From NCBI GenBank assembly GCA_937120495.1, contig CAKZJW010000004.1, positions 1 through 64,000 on the forward strand: a stretch of DNA of 64,000 nt, read 5' to 3'. The position numbers and the translations under genes were made by a program. Of this stretch, positions 1 through 9,015 are shown in pieces; the first letter of the stretch is position 1, and each line of letters opens with the position of its first letter. The notes below the pieces were generated by a model. It was not told the DNA's origin. It was given only the letters and a program-made list of their open reading frames with translations, and did not search any database. The DNA comes from an uncultured Oligoflexia bacterium (GTDB lineage Bacteria; Bdellovibrionota; Bacteriovoracia; Bacteriovoracales; Bacteriovoracaceae).

Positions 1-142
1 GGGAGTTTAAATCTGATAGTTCATTCATGAAATTAAAAGAAATAAACGACCAGGTATTAAAATCTATTCCTGATAAATTAACTCTACCATTGTTCTTTAT
101 TGTATTTCTGACTTGATTAAGCAGACTAGAAAAATCAGACAT
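1..142 (-). CDS. 5' end of a hypothetical protein gene (runs off the left edge)
   Basis: Reading leftwards from an ATG at 142-140, the frame stays open for 47 codons to the window edge and begins MSDFSSLLNQ. The composition is that of a soluble protein and no family is recognisable from so short a piece. It is divergent from the membrane operon starting at 229, so the 86 bases between them probably hold both promoters. The open frame, sensible composition and divergent arrangement support it; the short length limits confidence. Confidence 0.45.
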   Translation of the reverse strand, partial: MSDFSSLLNQVRNTIKNNGRVNLSGIDFNTWSFISFNFMNELSDLNS

Positions 143-228
143 TGTATAACCTATTTAAAACACTGTTTTCATAATAAAAATTATTAGCTACTCTATCATT
201 AATCAATTAGAAACGAGAAGCAATTTAC

Positions 229-501
229 ATGGAAGTTAAGCTTTATATTCTTTATTTTTGCTCAATTTTTGTATTTTCTTTGGTGGTTTTGTTAAATCTA
301 TTTAAACCAGCTCGAACAAAACGAGAAGAAAATTATAAATTTTTAAAAATTAAAGAGGACATTCAAAAATATAAGATACAGGGTTTCTTGTTAATATTTC
401 TTTTAATCTCTGGAAGCTTTCTTCTTGAAGAAAAGTTTGTGAACCAATCTATGATTGTTGGGTTAATAGCATTTTTCGCTAGAAAAGGCTTTGTAAAATG
501 A
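229..501 (+). CDS. small membrane protein, NuoA-like position and topology
   Basis: 90-residue membrane protein with hydrophobic segments at about 4-24, 51-66 and 74-85, and a charged loop (KPARTKREENY) between the first two. This resembles NuoA, the small complex I subunit, whose first loop also follows a KP-type turn and contains a conserved glutamate; NuoA is usually 115-150 residues. The DVE motif of NuoA helix 2 is not present. The gene heads a run of eight overlapping genes, and its stop codon overlaps the next start (ATGA). The NuoA assignment rests mainly on gene order and topology and is inference; that the gene is real is nearly certain. Confidence 0.45.
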   Translation: MEVKLYILYFCSIFVFSLVVLLNLFKPARTKREENYKFLKIKEDIQKYKIQGFLLIFLLISGSFLLEEKFVNQSMIVGLIAFFARKGFVK

Positions 502-1319
502 CAATCTTACTTCCCATAACAGTATTTATAACAATCGTAATTAGTCTCATCTTTGGTATTATCTTATTGACCATAGAATCCTATGCAGATGGTTTAAAGA
601 TCTCTAAAGGAAAAGTGAGTTATAAACAAACACTCATAATGAATATTAAACAAATGATACAAAATAATATTAATAGAAATAATGAAATTATTTTTAGTGA
701 TTTTTTGTTAAAACTTTTAACACTAACTGTAAGTGTCTATCTTGTAACTACAGTATTAATAGTGAAAACGAATTTAGAGTATTCATTTTTAGCCTTATCC
801 ACGTTGTACTTAGTGTACACATATACTAATAATACATTCTTTCAAAAAGAATATACACTCGAAGCAAATTTGAAAAACTTTATATCGCAATTAGTTCTTT
901 TGATTGCTAACTTCACACTAAGTTATATGCTCTTAAGTAATGTTGATGTTAATTTTTTTGCCTTAACATTTTTTAAAATAATTGCCTTTCTAAATTTCTC
1001 ACTAATTATTTATCAAATAAATAGAATTGGTAAGAAAACAAGAGATATTGAAAATGCTGTGTTCTCAAAAATTATTTTCGTAATAAGTTATTTTAGTTTG
1101 TTTTTGTATATAAATTCTTTTTCACAAAAAATGATTACACCAATAAAGATTTTCTATTATTTAATGAGTATGTTTTTAGTTGAATTCATAGCTTCTTATA
1201 TCAAAAAAAATATAACAAAATTTAGTGTGGAAAAATCAATAATGTATAATATAGAAGGCCAAATGAGGTACTTTGTCGGTGTATATATAATAATGTTAGG
1301 AGTTTGTTATGCTTTATAG
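498..1319 (+). CDS. polytopic membrane protein, divergent NuoH-like
   Basis: 273 residues with about eight membrane segments. Two stretches follow the NuoH pattern. The end of the first helix (LLTIESYADGLKISKG) matches the NuoH region ending in ERK and the following amphipathic loop. Residues about 119-146 (YTLEANLKNFISQLVLLIAN) match the NuoH stretch YxLLGALRxxAQ that precedes the SYE motif. NuoH normally has about 325 residues and many conserved acidic and glycine residues, most of which are lost here. NuoH forms the heel of complex I that contacts quinone, so with no NuoB or NuoD gene nearby a quinone reaction is doubtful. The gene overlaps its neighbours by 4 and 11 bases. The family call is inference. 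Confidence 0.45.
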   Translation: MTILLPITVFITIVISLIFGIILLTIESYADGLKISKGKVSYKQTLIMNIKQMIQNNINRNNEIIFSDFLLKLLTLTVSVYLVTTVLIVKTNLEYSFLALSTLYLVYTYTNNTFFQKEYTLEANLKNFISQLVLLIANFTLSYMLLSNVDVNFFALTFFKIIAFLNFSLIIYQINRIGKKTRDIENAVFSKIIFVISYFSLFLYINSFSQKMITPIKIFYYLMSMFLVEFIASYIKKNITKFSVEKSIMYNIEGQMRYFVGVYIIMLGVCYAL

Positions 1320-1740
1320 CTTAATTGCACTTCTACTTTTCATTTTTGGTATTTTAGCCATTTTTACAAAAGAAATTAAATTAAAATTCATAATTTTTTT
1401 TGCTTTAAACATTTTTCTTTGTATGTATTCTTGGTCTAAAGGACTCCAGGTTTTGGCTATTTTTAGTTTTGTAATAAATCTTTTACCGTTTAATAATTAT
1501 TTTTTACAAATTAAAAATATAAAGCAATGGAGTGTTGAAAAAAAATATAAACCATTGAATATATATAAAATACTTGTATCAACTGTTTTTGTAGCATTTG
1601 TGTGTCTGTCATATAAACACAAGACAAATGATATTGTTCTATCTGAAACTTCAGTTGTAAGTGAAGATCTATACCTAAGCCTATTCGTGCTTTTATTTAT
1701 AATGATGATATTTAAAGGGAGTAAAGATGCTAATGATTAG
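1309..1740 (+). CDS. membrane protein, NuoJ-like position and topology
   Basis: 143 residues with about five hydrophobic segments and a short polar C-terminus (KGSKDAND). It lies immediately before a NuoK-like gene, as nuoJ does in complex I operons. The helix order, a long loop before the last helix and a final helix starting just after an acidic pair (SEDLYLSLFVLL) recall the NuoJ C-terminal pattern FELxSxLLL. NuoJ is usually 165-200 residues. It overlaps the upstream gene by 11 bases and the downstream gene by 14. On sequence alone it would be called a hypothetical membrane protein; gene order drives the suggestion. Confidence 0.4.
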   Translation: MLYSLIALLLFIFGILAIFTKEIKLKFIIFFALNIFLCMYSWSKGLQVLAIFSFVINLLPFNNYFLQIKNIKQWSVEKKYKPLNIYKILVSTVFVAFVCLSYKHKTNDIVLSETSVVSEDLYLSLFVLLFIMMIFKGSKDAND

Positions 1741-1978
1741 TATAACAATGCTTTTGTTGGGACTGATTGCTCTACTCTTTTCAAAAGACTTATTATCTTA
1801 TCTTATGTCTTTTGGATTTCTATCCATTGGAACAACTGTTTTGTTAATAGAGAAGACAAACACAAGCCAATTAAAGCTACTTGTTTTTGTAATACTTTTT
1901 GCACTCATCGGAAATTTGATTTCAATGTTTTTTGAAACACAAAAAAGAAAAATTGTGAATATAGAGGAAGAACAATGA
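1727..1978 (+). CDS. three-helix membrane protein, NuoK-like lacking both glutamates
   Basis: 83 residues with three membrane helices (about 4-20, 25-42, 50-68) and a charged tail, the architecture of NuoK (about 100 residues) and of MrpC/HyfE-type subunits. The stretch GLIALLFSKDLLSYLM resembles NuoK GLxGLLxRRNLIxxLI. The two buried glutamates that NuoK uses for proton transfer are not present: the first position falls in SFGFLS and the second in FALIGNLIS. If this is NuoK, its own proton path is lost. The gene sits exactly where nuoK belongs, after the NuoJ-like and before the NuoL-like gene, overlapping both. Confidence 0.5.
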   Translation: MLMISITMLLLGLIALLFSKDLLSYLMSFGFLSIGTTVLLIEKTNTSQLKLLVFVILFALIGNLISMFFETQKRKIVNIEEEQ

Positions 1979-2784
1979 GCGGCTTAGCCATATTTGCAAT
2001 TTCTATCTGGATGAGATTTTTTGAAAATAAAAATGATCTAATTCTATTGGGAATTACAACTGTAATTTATATATTAAATTATTTTTTTATGCCACATGTT
2101 GATTTTGTTTCTACTTCATTTCTGTGTCTTACTGTATTGGTTTTACAAAATGCATATTACTTATCAATCTTTCTTCAAACTAAAAGAATTGATAAAAGAG
2201 AATACATATTTGTTAATGCAGTTTTTTTATTCTCTAGTTGGGAAGTATCTTTATTGTTATTGATTCTTGGAATGAATTTTTATAAATTGAAATTAAATAA
2301 TTCATTTAAAATTTTAATTGTGTCGTTCTTATTTATAAATTTAAGTTTAGAAGGGTTTTTGTCTGAACCAACCCTTAATGCAATAATAGGGGGCAGCTCT
2401 TTACTTTATGTACTCTATAAAAATTTAAAAATCAGGCTAGAAGATTTTGTTTTAGTTGGAATAATTCTCTTTTCTATAGGGGGAGTAGATCCTTTAGTAT
2501 CATGTTCATTGGGGCTTTCGGTAATATTTCTAATTTTAAATGGTTACGTTTTTAGAGATAAAGTTAAACAAACTAATTATGATATGCTAAATAGATGGAT
2601 TCTTCTCAGTAGAGAGGCAAATGTAAAAAAACAAACAGAAAGGATAATAAGTTCTACAAAGAGAAACTATAGTACGAATTTCTTTCTTACTAGGACAAAG
2701 TTCTCAAATGAACTTAACCTAATTCCAATAAATATAATTGTAATATTCTTCTTGGCGATAATATACCTTATGGAGCTAGTGTGA
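1975..2784 (+). CDS. membrane protein, shortened NuoL/antiporter-like subunit
   Basis: 269 residues with about seven membrane helices and a final single helix after a long basic loop (about 190-250). The motif SSWEVSLLLLILGMNFYK around W89-E90 matches the antiporter signature WExxGLxSYLLIGF of NuoL helix 5, whose glutamate is essential for proton pumping. Normal NuoL is about 610 residues, so most of the helices of the antiporter fold would be missing. The detached last helix recalls the C-terminal anchor helix of NuoL. It starts with an ATGA overlap and is the fifth gene of the operon. Family membership is inference from the WE motif and position. Confidence 0.45.
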   Translation: MSGLAIFAISIWMRFFENKNDLILLGITTVIYILNYFFMPHVDFVSTSFLCLTVLVLQNAYYLSIFLQTKRIDKREYIFVNAVFLFSSWEVSLLLLILGMNFYKLKLNNSFKILIVSFLFINLSLEGFLSEPTLNAIIGGSSLLYVLYKNLKIRLEDFVLVGIILFSIGGVDPLVSCSLGLSVIFLILNGYVFRDKVKQTNYDMLNRWILLSREANVKKQTERIISSTKRNYSTNFFLTRTKFSNELNLIPINIIVIFFLAIIYLMELV

Positions 2785-3410
2785 ATATTTTGAGTAATAT
2801 AGAATATATATACATGTTGGGGGCTAGTCTGTTTTTTTATTTGACCTTAAAGCCTCAATTAAAAATAAGTACTTTTGAAATATTATTTTTGCTGATGTTA
2901 CTACCTCTTAGTGTATTAAATATCTCCTCAGAGATAACTGCATACTGGGAAATTGTTCTTGTGAGTATTTTGTTACTTTTAAGAATTTCGTGCAAACTTA
3001 GCAATATCACTCATCAATTATTAAATAACTTAGTAGTAGGTTCCTTGTTAGTTCTTTGCTTTAAGCTTAAAATTAATGTTATTGATAGTGAAACATATTA
3101 TATCTTTCCAATTCTATTTTTTCTTCTATTTAAAAAAATTGAAGTAAAGCATATATTACAAACGTTCATTATCCTTTCAATTGTAGAGGGTGTCTATATT
3201 TATGAATTTGTACCAATAACTATCTATGTTGTAATAGAACTTTCTAAGAATATTGATTTAAAAAATTATACAGAGCTTTTCCATTTAGTAATATTGCTGT
3301 TTGCAGCCTTTTTTGTGATCAATTCGTCTGGAGTTCTCTCTATTGTCCTAAGTTGTTTATTTCTTCTACAATTTTTTGAATTTAAAAGTGGGAGGAAGGT
3401 ATGTCATTAA
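2781..3410 (+). CDS. membrane protein, shortened NuoM/antiporter-like subunit
   Basis: 209 residues, almost entirely hydrophobic, starting at GTG within a GTGA overlap. The stretch ITAYWEIVLVSILLLLR, with the glutamate at residue 57, fits the NuoM helix-5 pattern FxxFWELxLIPxxxLI. Normal NuoM is about 500 residues, so this would be less than half of the fold. It lies between the NuoL-like and NuoN-like genes, as nuoM does. The other possibility is an unrelated small membrane protein with a chance WE. The gene itself is well supported by its overlaps on both sides. Confidence 0.4.
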   Translation: MNILSNIEYIYMLGASLFFYLTLKPQLKISTFEILFLLMLLPLSVLNISSEITAYWEIVLVSILLLLRISCKLSNITHQLLNNLVVGSLLVLCFKLKINVIDSETYYIFPILFFLLFKKIEVKHILQTFIILSIVEGVYIYEFVPITIYVVIELSKNIDLKNYTELFHLVILLFAAFFVINSSGVLSIVLSCLFLLQFFEFKSGRKVCH

Positions 3411-4519
3411 TATCATATGCATACTTATTTCTTGTAGGAAGCCTTTCTCTATTTAAAAAAAATGATAAACGAACAATTTATCTTCTTTTTGGCTTAGTCG
3501 TTTCATTTGTTCTTGGTTCTGTATTATTGACTGATATTATTAATAATCAATTTTTTGTGGCTTTTGCAGTCGCTCCGCTTCTCATTCTTTATTGTACAAA
3601 AAAACAAGCAACTGAACTTTTAATGAAGTTGGGAATAGTCGTTTTGTTTTACTATTTGTTGAGAAGTCTTGATAGTCAGTCCTATTTTCTACATCTTTTT
3701 ATCTGTGAAATATCTTATCTCTATATTTGCATTTTGAAAAAATCTACTACAAAGAATAATATATATAAATTTCATTACAGTACCGTTCGTCTAGTTTTAA
3801 TTGTCCCGATGATACTGGCTTCTTATTTCGTTGGTGATGAAGCAGTTCGATTGGTAATGATAATAAGTATGCTCTGTCTTATATTCTTTTATATTTATCC
3901 AATCTTAAACTTTAGAGAAAGAGAAGATGGTATATTTGTTAATGTCGTGTTTGGCTCTTTTTTGCCAGCAACTATTCTTTTTGTCCTGTATGAATTGTGC
4001 TTAAAAGTTAACTATTTGAATTATATTAAAATAGAAAATATATTCGCTGGCTTTGCACTATGTCTTTTTTTGTTTCAATTTAAAAACTTTCTTTTTAATT
4101 CATTAAGGTCTAGATTTGAGAAAAGAGACTTGTTAACTTCATACGTATTGATAATGATGCCTTTTCTATTAAATCAACGCATACAAATCATGCAATTTCT
4201 TTCTTTAACAGTAATATTGTTCTTGTTGTATGAGGTATATGAGCTTATTTCTCAAAAGAGAATTAGATTCTTTTTGCGTAGCATGTGTTTAATTACACCT
4301 CTAAACCCTCTATTCTTTTTTATAATAAATGAATGTAGAAAAGAAAATGCATCTAACTTAATTAAAATTGCTTTAATTACTGGATTGATATTAAACCAAA
4401 TTTACTTCTTCTATAAGGAGGAGTTAAATTTTAAAAAAATATCTATTGATTACAAGCAAGTGGGCTTCTTAAGCGGAATAATAATCTTAATGGTAATATA
4501 CACTTATGACAAAATATAG
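3401..4519 (+). CDS. polytopic membrane protein, NuoN-like position
   Basis: 372 residues with about eleven membrane helices, the largest membrane gene of this operon. A helix with the sequence LHLFICEISYLYICIL carries a buried glutamate at residue 103, comparable to the helix-5 glutamate in the NuoN pattern LExxSLxxYxL. NuoN is usually 450-490 residues. It overlaps the previous gene by 10 bases and the following TPR gene by 14. Seventh in an A-H-J-K-L-M-N order, it would close the set of complex I membrane subunits. Sequence similarity is weak and the call depends on context. Confidence 0.4.
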   Translation: MSLISYAYLFLVGSLSLFKKNDKRTIYLLFGLVVSFVLGSVLLTDIINNQFFVAFAVAPLLILYCTKKQATELLMKLGIVVLFYYLLRSLDSQSYFLHLFICEISYLYICILKKSTTKNNIYKFHYSTVRLVLIVPMILASYFVGDEAVRLVMIISMLCLIFFYIYPILNFREREDGIFVNVVFGSFLPATILFVLYELCLKVNYLNYIKIENIFAGFALCLFLFQFKNFLFNSLRSRFEKRDLLTSYVLIMMPFLLNQRIQIMQFLSLTVILFLLYEVYELISQKRIRFFLRSMCLITPLNPLFFFIINECRKENASNLIKIALITGLILNQIYFFYKEELNFKKISIDYKQVGFLSGIIILMVIYTYDKI

Positions 4520-7500
4520 AGTAAGGCTTAAAACGGGCAGAGTCGTTGGCCCATTCGATAGAGAACAAATCTTTGAATTGAAAAGAAAATCTCGTATTGA
4601 AGGTTTTGAAGAAATTCAAATATTTCCAACAGGAGATTGGAAAGAAATTTCTTCTTTTCAAGAATTTGAAGGCATAGAATTAGAAAAAGAAGTTGAAAAT
4701 GAAGCTACATTTATAAAAAAAATAAATTTAGAAGATCTTAAAAAGGAAGTCGATAGTTCTAGTGTTGATGCATTTCCAAAAAAATTCGAATATGAAAAGA
4801 AAACACCTTTTTCAGATCGACCACAAGTTGAAGATTCAATCCAAGTAGAATCAATTGATGAAGCTGAGTTGCTTGAAGATCCTATAGAAGATGTTATTGA
4901 AGAAACTGTTGTTGAAAAAAAACCTGTTAAAGAAGAGCAAATAGAGGAATCTGATAAAACTCAAATTAATCCAAATACTCATAAATATCTAGAGGAGCTT
5001 AAAAGAGCTAAGCTGGAAGATGAAAAAAATAAAAAACTTGAAGATGAGAAAAAGAAATTAGAGGAACCAGAAGTAAATTTAGATACAGATTCAACGCAAT
5101 TTATAAATCTTGATAGTTTAAAGTCTGATTTAGCCAAAAATATAAAGTCCACAGAAAAAGAATTTAAAGTCGAAGAAAAAAAGGCTGAAAAAGAAAAAAG
5201 GAAGATAGAAAAAGAGAAAGAGAAACTTAAGCTTAAGGCTTCTCAAATGGAAGAAGAGGATGATGATGAAGAGGAGTCGCCAAACAAGAGAAAGCAAATC
5301 ATTCTTCTTGTTGCAGGTTTACTACTACTTTATGTTTTCTTTACACCAGATGAAAGTGAGAAGAAGAAGATTCAAAAGATATCTTTTAAGTATCCAAGGA
5401 TAAGCTTTCCCATTAGATTTGATAAACCAGATAGCAAGCAGGCTTCGGCACTATATCAAGAAGGGAAAAAATTATATTCTGTTGGTACTTATATAAATAA
5501 TATTAAATCATCAATAGCTTATAGAAAATCTGTAGAAAACAAGTTTAACGGCAATCCAGCAGCCGGTAAATTAATCTTTTTATATTCATTACTCTTAAAT
5601 GATTCAAAAGATAGAACTGAAGATGCCAACACTATTTTTAAACTTGTTCAGATATTTAAAACAAAAGCTCTTTCTGAGGCTGACTATGCAGCAGGCTTAG
5701 CCTTGTTCTATTTAAGAATGAAAAAATATAACGCTGCCGTAAATACTTTTGAAAGATATAATACAGTCAAAAAAAGTAATCCTACTGTTGATTTATATGC
5801 TGTTCATCTTCGAGCACTGCTAAAAACAGGTGATTTAATAGAAGCAAAAAAAATAGCACAAAAAATAGAAACAACAGATATTAAAAAACAATCAATGTTT
5901 GTGATTCTGTCTCTAATTAACTACTACAGCACTATTGGAAATTATGAGAAGCCAGCTGAAATAATAACTACCGTTAAGGGGGTCTATAAAAAGTCGATTC
6001 CTTTAAATTTAGAAAGAGCAAAACTATTAATCTACGATGAAGACTTTAAATCACTTGAGAAATTATTAATACAACTTAGAGGAGAAAACTTAGGTGAGTC
6101 GAAAGCCTACTATGCAAAATATCTTGAATATAAAGGTTTACTAGCAATCCATAAAGGGGAGATTGAGAGAGCTCAGAAGTTTTTTCAAAAAGCCCTAAAG
6201 ACGCATGAATCTTTAGAGTTGCGTTCAAGGCTTGCATCATTGTTTGAAGATAATGTTACTGGGCAAAATGAATTAATAATTGAGAGTAAAGCCTTGCAAC
6301 TTGTAGCGAGTTCAAAACTTCAGGTCGAAAATAAAAATTGGAAGTTTGCATTTAAGGATGCATTGGAAGCAAATAGAATTGCTCCTAATTTTATTCCTGC
6401 AAAAATTCATTTAGCTACGCTTCAAATCAAGCAAAGTTTGTTTAAAGAAGCAATAAATAATCTAGAGTCACTCTATAAACAAAATAACAAAAATCCTGAA
6501 ATTGTATTTACGTTAGTTGATGCTTATATAGAAGCTTATAAATTCACAGATGTTAGAAGGTTACTAACAATATTAAACACAAGCGAGTTGAGGAAAAACA
6601 CCCAATATACATCTTTAACCGCAAAGTATTATATCTATAAAGAAGATTTTAAAAATTCTGTATTTTGGTTACAAAAAGCAATTAATATAAATCCACTTAA
6701 TGATAGTAATCTATTTGAACTTGCAAAAATGTATATTAAATTTAATAAGTTTAATAAAGCAAAATTGACCTTAAATAAGGCAATGGACTTAGACCCAGCA
6801 AAAGTAGAATATAGAATTGCATATTCAAGTATTTTGTATGAGTCAGATGGTGCTGATATTGCCATTGCATATTTATACAATGTTCTCCAAGACTTCCCAG
6901 ATAATGCGAAGCTTTTGAGCCAAATTGGAATTTTCTATTACAGAAGTGGACAAATAAAACTATTTGAAACTATTAAAAAGCAGCTTAAATCAATACCAAA
7001 TAAAGATACTACACTTCACTATTTCTTGATTGAAGCGGCAAAGCTTGATGATAAGCCAAGTGTACAAATTGAAGAAAGTAAAAAGCTTATATCCATGAAT
7101 CCAGGTGATTTGAAAATTAGACTTGAGCTTGGAAAACTTTATATGGAAATGGAAAAATATAAAGACGCTTTACGAGAGTTTAAGGCTATAGAGAATCGAC
7201 TTGATACATATCCAAACTTACAATTGTATATGAGTAACCTCTATCTATTAACTGATAATTTAGACAAAGCAGTTGAGCTCGCGCAAAAAGAAATTAAAGC
7301 TAATGCATCTGGTGAACTTGGATATATTTTATTGGGTGATATTTATTCAAAGCAAAAAAATTATATAGAGGCAGAAAATCAATATAAAAAAGCTCAACGG
7401 ATTAACGGTGAAAGCGTTGATATGTTACTTGGGTTAGCTAAAATAAGCTTTAAAAAGAGTCAGCATGATCTTGCTCTTGATTTGTTCTTGAAAGCTCGTG

Positions 7501-7664
7501 ATAATGCACCTGAGAGAGCTGAAATCCATAAGCTTTTAGGTGATGTCTATAGAAAGATGGCCCAAAGTTCCCTCGCTATAGAGTCCTACAAATTGTTTCT
7601 TGAGCTTTCACCTACCTCAAAGTATAAAGGTGAAATAAATACATATATTAGAACTATGCAGTAA
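4506..7664 (+). CDS. single-pass protein with cytoplasmic GYF_2-like domain and periplasmic TPR array
   Basis: 1052 residues. Residues 1-60 form a GYF_2-like module (GRVVGPFDREQIFELKRK, then EIQIFPTGDW), a type common at the N-terminus of deltaproteobacterial TPR proteins. Residues 60-260 are a highly charged linker with Lys/Glu coiled-coil runs. A single membrane helix lies at about 264-280, and the remainder to 1052 is helical TPR repeats, clearest from about 600 onwards. With the charged N-terminus inside, the TPR part should be periplasmic. It is the last member of the overlapping membrane operon, so it may be a scaffold for that complex. No enzyme domain is visible. A start at 4506 is supported by the 14-base overlap with the gene before. 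Confidence 0.8.
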   Translation: MTKYRVRLKTGRVVGPFDREQIFELKRKSRIEGFEEIQIFPTGDWKEISSFQEFEGIELEKEVENEATFIKKINLEDLKKEVDSSSVDAFPKKFEYEKKTPFSDRPQVEDSIQVESIDEAELLEDPIEDVIEETVVEKKPVKEEQIEESDKTQINPNTHKYLEELKRAKLEDEKNKKLEDEKKKLEEPEVNLDTDSTQFINLDSLKSDLAKNIKSTEKEFKVEEKKAEKEKRKIEKEKEKLKLKASQMEEEDDDEEESPNKRKQIILLVAGLLLLYVFFTPDESEKKKIQKISFKYPRISFPIRFDKPDSKQASALYQEGKKLYSVGTYINNIKSSIAYRKSVENKFNGNPAAGKLIFLYSLLLNDSKDRTEDANTIFKLVQIFKTKALSEADYAAGLALFYLRMKKYNAAVNTFERYNTVKKSNPTVDLYAVHLRALLKTGDLIEAKKIAQKIETTDIKKQSMFVILSLINYYSTIGNYEKPAEIITTVKGVYKKSIPLNLERAKLLIYDEDFKSLEKLLIQLRGENLGESKAYYAKYLEYKGLLAIHKGEIERAQKFFQKALKTHESLELRSRLASLFEDNVTGQNELIIESKALQLVASSKLQVENKNWKFAFKDALEANRIAPNFIPAKIHLATLQIKQSLFKEAINNLESLYKQNNKNPEIVFTLVDAYIEAYKFTDVRRLLTILNTSELRKNTQYTSLTAKYYIYKEDFKNSVFWLQKAININPLNDSNLFELAKMYIKFNKFNKAKLTLNKAMDLDPAKVEYRIAYSSILYESDGADIAIAYLYNVLQDFPDNAKLLSQIGIFYYRSGQIKLFETIKKQLKSIPNKDTTLHYFLIEAAKLDDKPSVQIEESKKLISMNPGDLKIRLELGKLYMEMEKYKDALREFKAIENRLDTYPNLQLYMSNLYLLTDNLDKAVELAQKEIKANASGELGYILLGDIYSKQKNYIEAENQYKKAQRINGESVDMLLGLAKISFKKSQHDLALDLFLKARDNAPERAEIHKLLGDVYRKMAQSSLAIESYKLFLELSPTSKYKGEINTYIRTMQ

Positions 7665-7672
7665 GGAAAAGA

Positions 7673-8965
7673 ATGCACGATATTAAATTTATAGAATCAA
7701 ACTTAGAAAACTTCAAAGAGAACCTCTCAAAAAGAAATTTTGACTTGAGTGTTATTGATGAAGTTGTGAATTTAAACACAAAAAGAAAAGAGTTAACAAC
7801 TGAAGTTGAAACAATTCAAGCGCAAGTTAAGTCTAAGTCCAAGGAAGTTGGAATGCTTATGAAAAATGGGCAAAAAGACGAGGCTGAAAATATTAAAAAA
7901 GATGTTACGAACTTGAAATCATCAATTGACTCGACAACTTCTGCTCTTAATGAAGTTAAACAAAACCTTGAGTCTAAGCTTTCAACAATACCAAATACGA
8001 TTTCTGAAGATACACCTATTGGCGATGATGAAGCAGCAAACGTAGAAGTGAATAAGTGGGGAGAGCCAAAGTCTTTTTCTTTTGAAGTAAAAGACCACGC
8101 TGATTTAGGTGAAAACCTAGGAATGTTGGATTTTGAAAAAGCTGCGGAACTTACTGGAGCAAGATTCTGTGTTTATAAAAATGACCTTGCAAGACTAGAA
8201 AGAGCTCTCGCAAACTTTATGTTAGATTTCCATCTTGATAATGGTTATGAAGAAATAATTCCACCATTTATTGTGAATGAGAAAACTCTCTATGGAACAG
8301 GACAGTTACCAAAATTTGAAGAGGATTTGTTTAAACTAACTTTAGAAGATAAAAATTGGTATTTAATTCCAACATCAGAAGTTCCGCTTACAAATTTAAA
8401 AGCGAATGAAATTTTTAATGAACAGGAGCTTCCTTTTAAATATACGGCATTTACACCATGTTTTAGATCTGAGGCCGGTTCACACGGCAGAGATACACGT
8501 GGGTTGATTAGAGTGCATCAATTTAATAAGGTTGAGATGGTTAATATCACTCATCCTGATGAGTCTGATAAGACCTTGAAGCAAATGGTTAGATCTGCAG
8601 AAACGATTTTAGAGAAACTGGGGCTTGCTTATAGAACGGTAAGGCTGTGCACAGGTGATATTGGATTTGGTTCTAACAAAACTTTTGATCTAGAGGTTTG
8701 GGTTCCATCTCAAAAAACATATAGAGAAATTTCTTCTTGTTCAAACTGTAATGATTTTCAAGCGCGACGCGCAAGTATTAGATTTAAAAAACAGGGTGAA
8801 AAACCACAATTTGCGCACACGCTAAATGGTTCTGGATTGGCTGTAGGACGTACGATGGTTGCTATTTTAGAAAATTTTCAAAATGCTGATGGTTCGGTAA
8901 CTATACCTGAGGTATTAAGACCATATATGGGTGGTAAGGAAAAGATCGTATCTAAAAATAAATAA
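7673..8965 (+). CDS. serS: seryl-tRNA synthetase
   Basis: 430 residues, normal length for SerRS. It charges tRNA-Ser with serine in the cytoplasm. The N-terminal arm (about 30-105) is the long antiparallel coiled coil that grips the variable arm of tRNA-Ser. The class II catalytic core shows motif 2 (CFRSEAGSHGRDTRGLIRVH) and motif 3 (GLAVGRTMVAILEN). The start at 7673 has a Shine-Dalgarno sequence (AAGGA) nine bases after the stop of the TPR gene, so it is probably co-transcribed with the membrane operon. Two tRNA-Ser genes follow directly downstream, so enzyme and substrates are clustered. Confidence 0.97.
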   Translation: MHDIKFIESNLENFKENLSKRNFDLSVIDEVVNLNTKRKELTTEVETIQAQVKSKSKEVGMLMKNGQKDEAENIKKDVTNLKSSIDSTTSALNEVKQNLESKLSTIPNTISEDTPIGDDEAANVEVNKWGEPKSFSFEVKDHADLGENLGMLDFEKAAELTGARFCVYKNDLARLERALANFMLDFHLDNGYEEIIPPFIVNEKTLYGTGQLPKFEEDLFKLTLEDKNWYLIPTSEVPLTNLKANEIFNEQELPFKYTAFTPCFRSEAGSHGRDTRGLIRVHQFNKVEMVNITHPDESDKTLKQMVRSAETILEKLGLAYRTVRLCTGDIGFGSNKTFDLEVWVPSQKTYREISSCSNCNDFQARRASIRFKKQGEKPQFAHTLNGSGLAVGRTMVAILENFQNADGSVTIPEVLRPYMGGKEKIVSKNK

Positions 8966-8994
8966 TTGATTTATTAACGATTTGCCTTTATATT
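8966..8994 (+). promoter_or_regulatory. sigma70-type promoter for tRNA-Ser(UGA)
   Basis: TTGATT at 8966-8971 and TATATT at 8989-8994 are separated by 17 bases, and the expected start near 9001 lies about 15 bases before the tRNA. The -35 box begins right after the serS stop codon. Confidence 0.6.
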
Positions 8995-9015
8995 CTTCAT
9001 TACAAGTTTTTCAAT

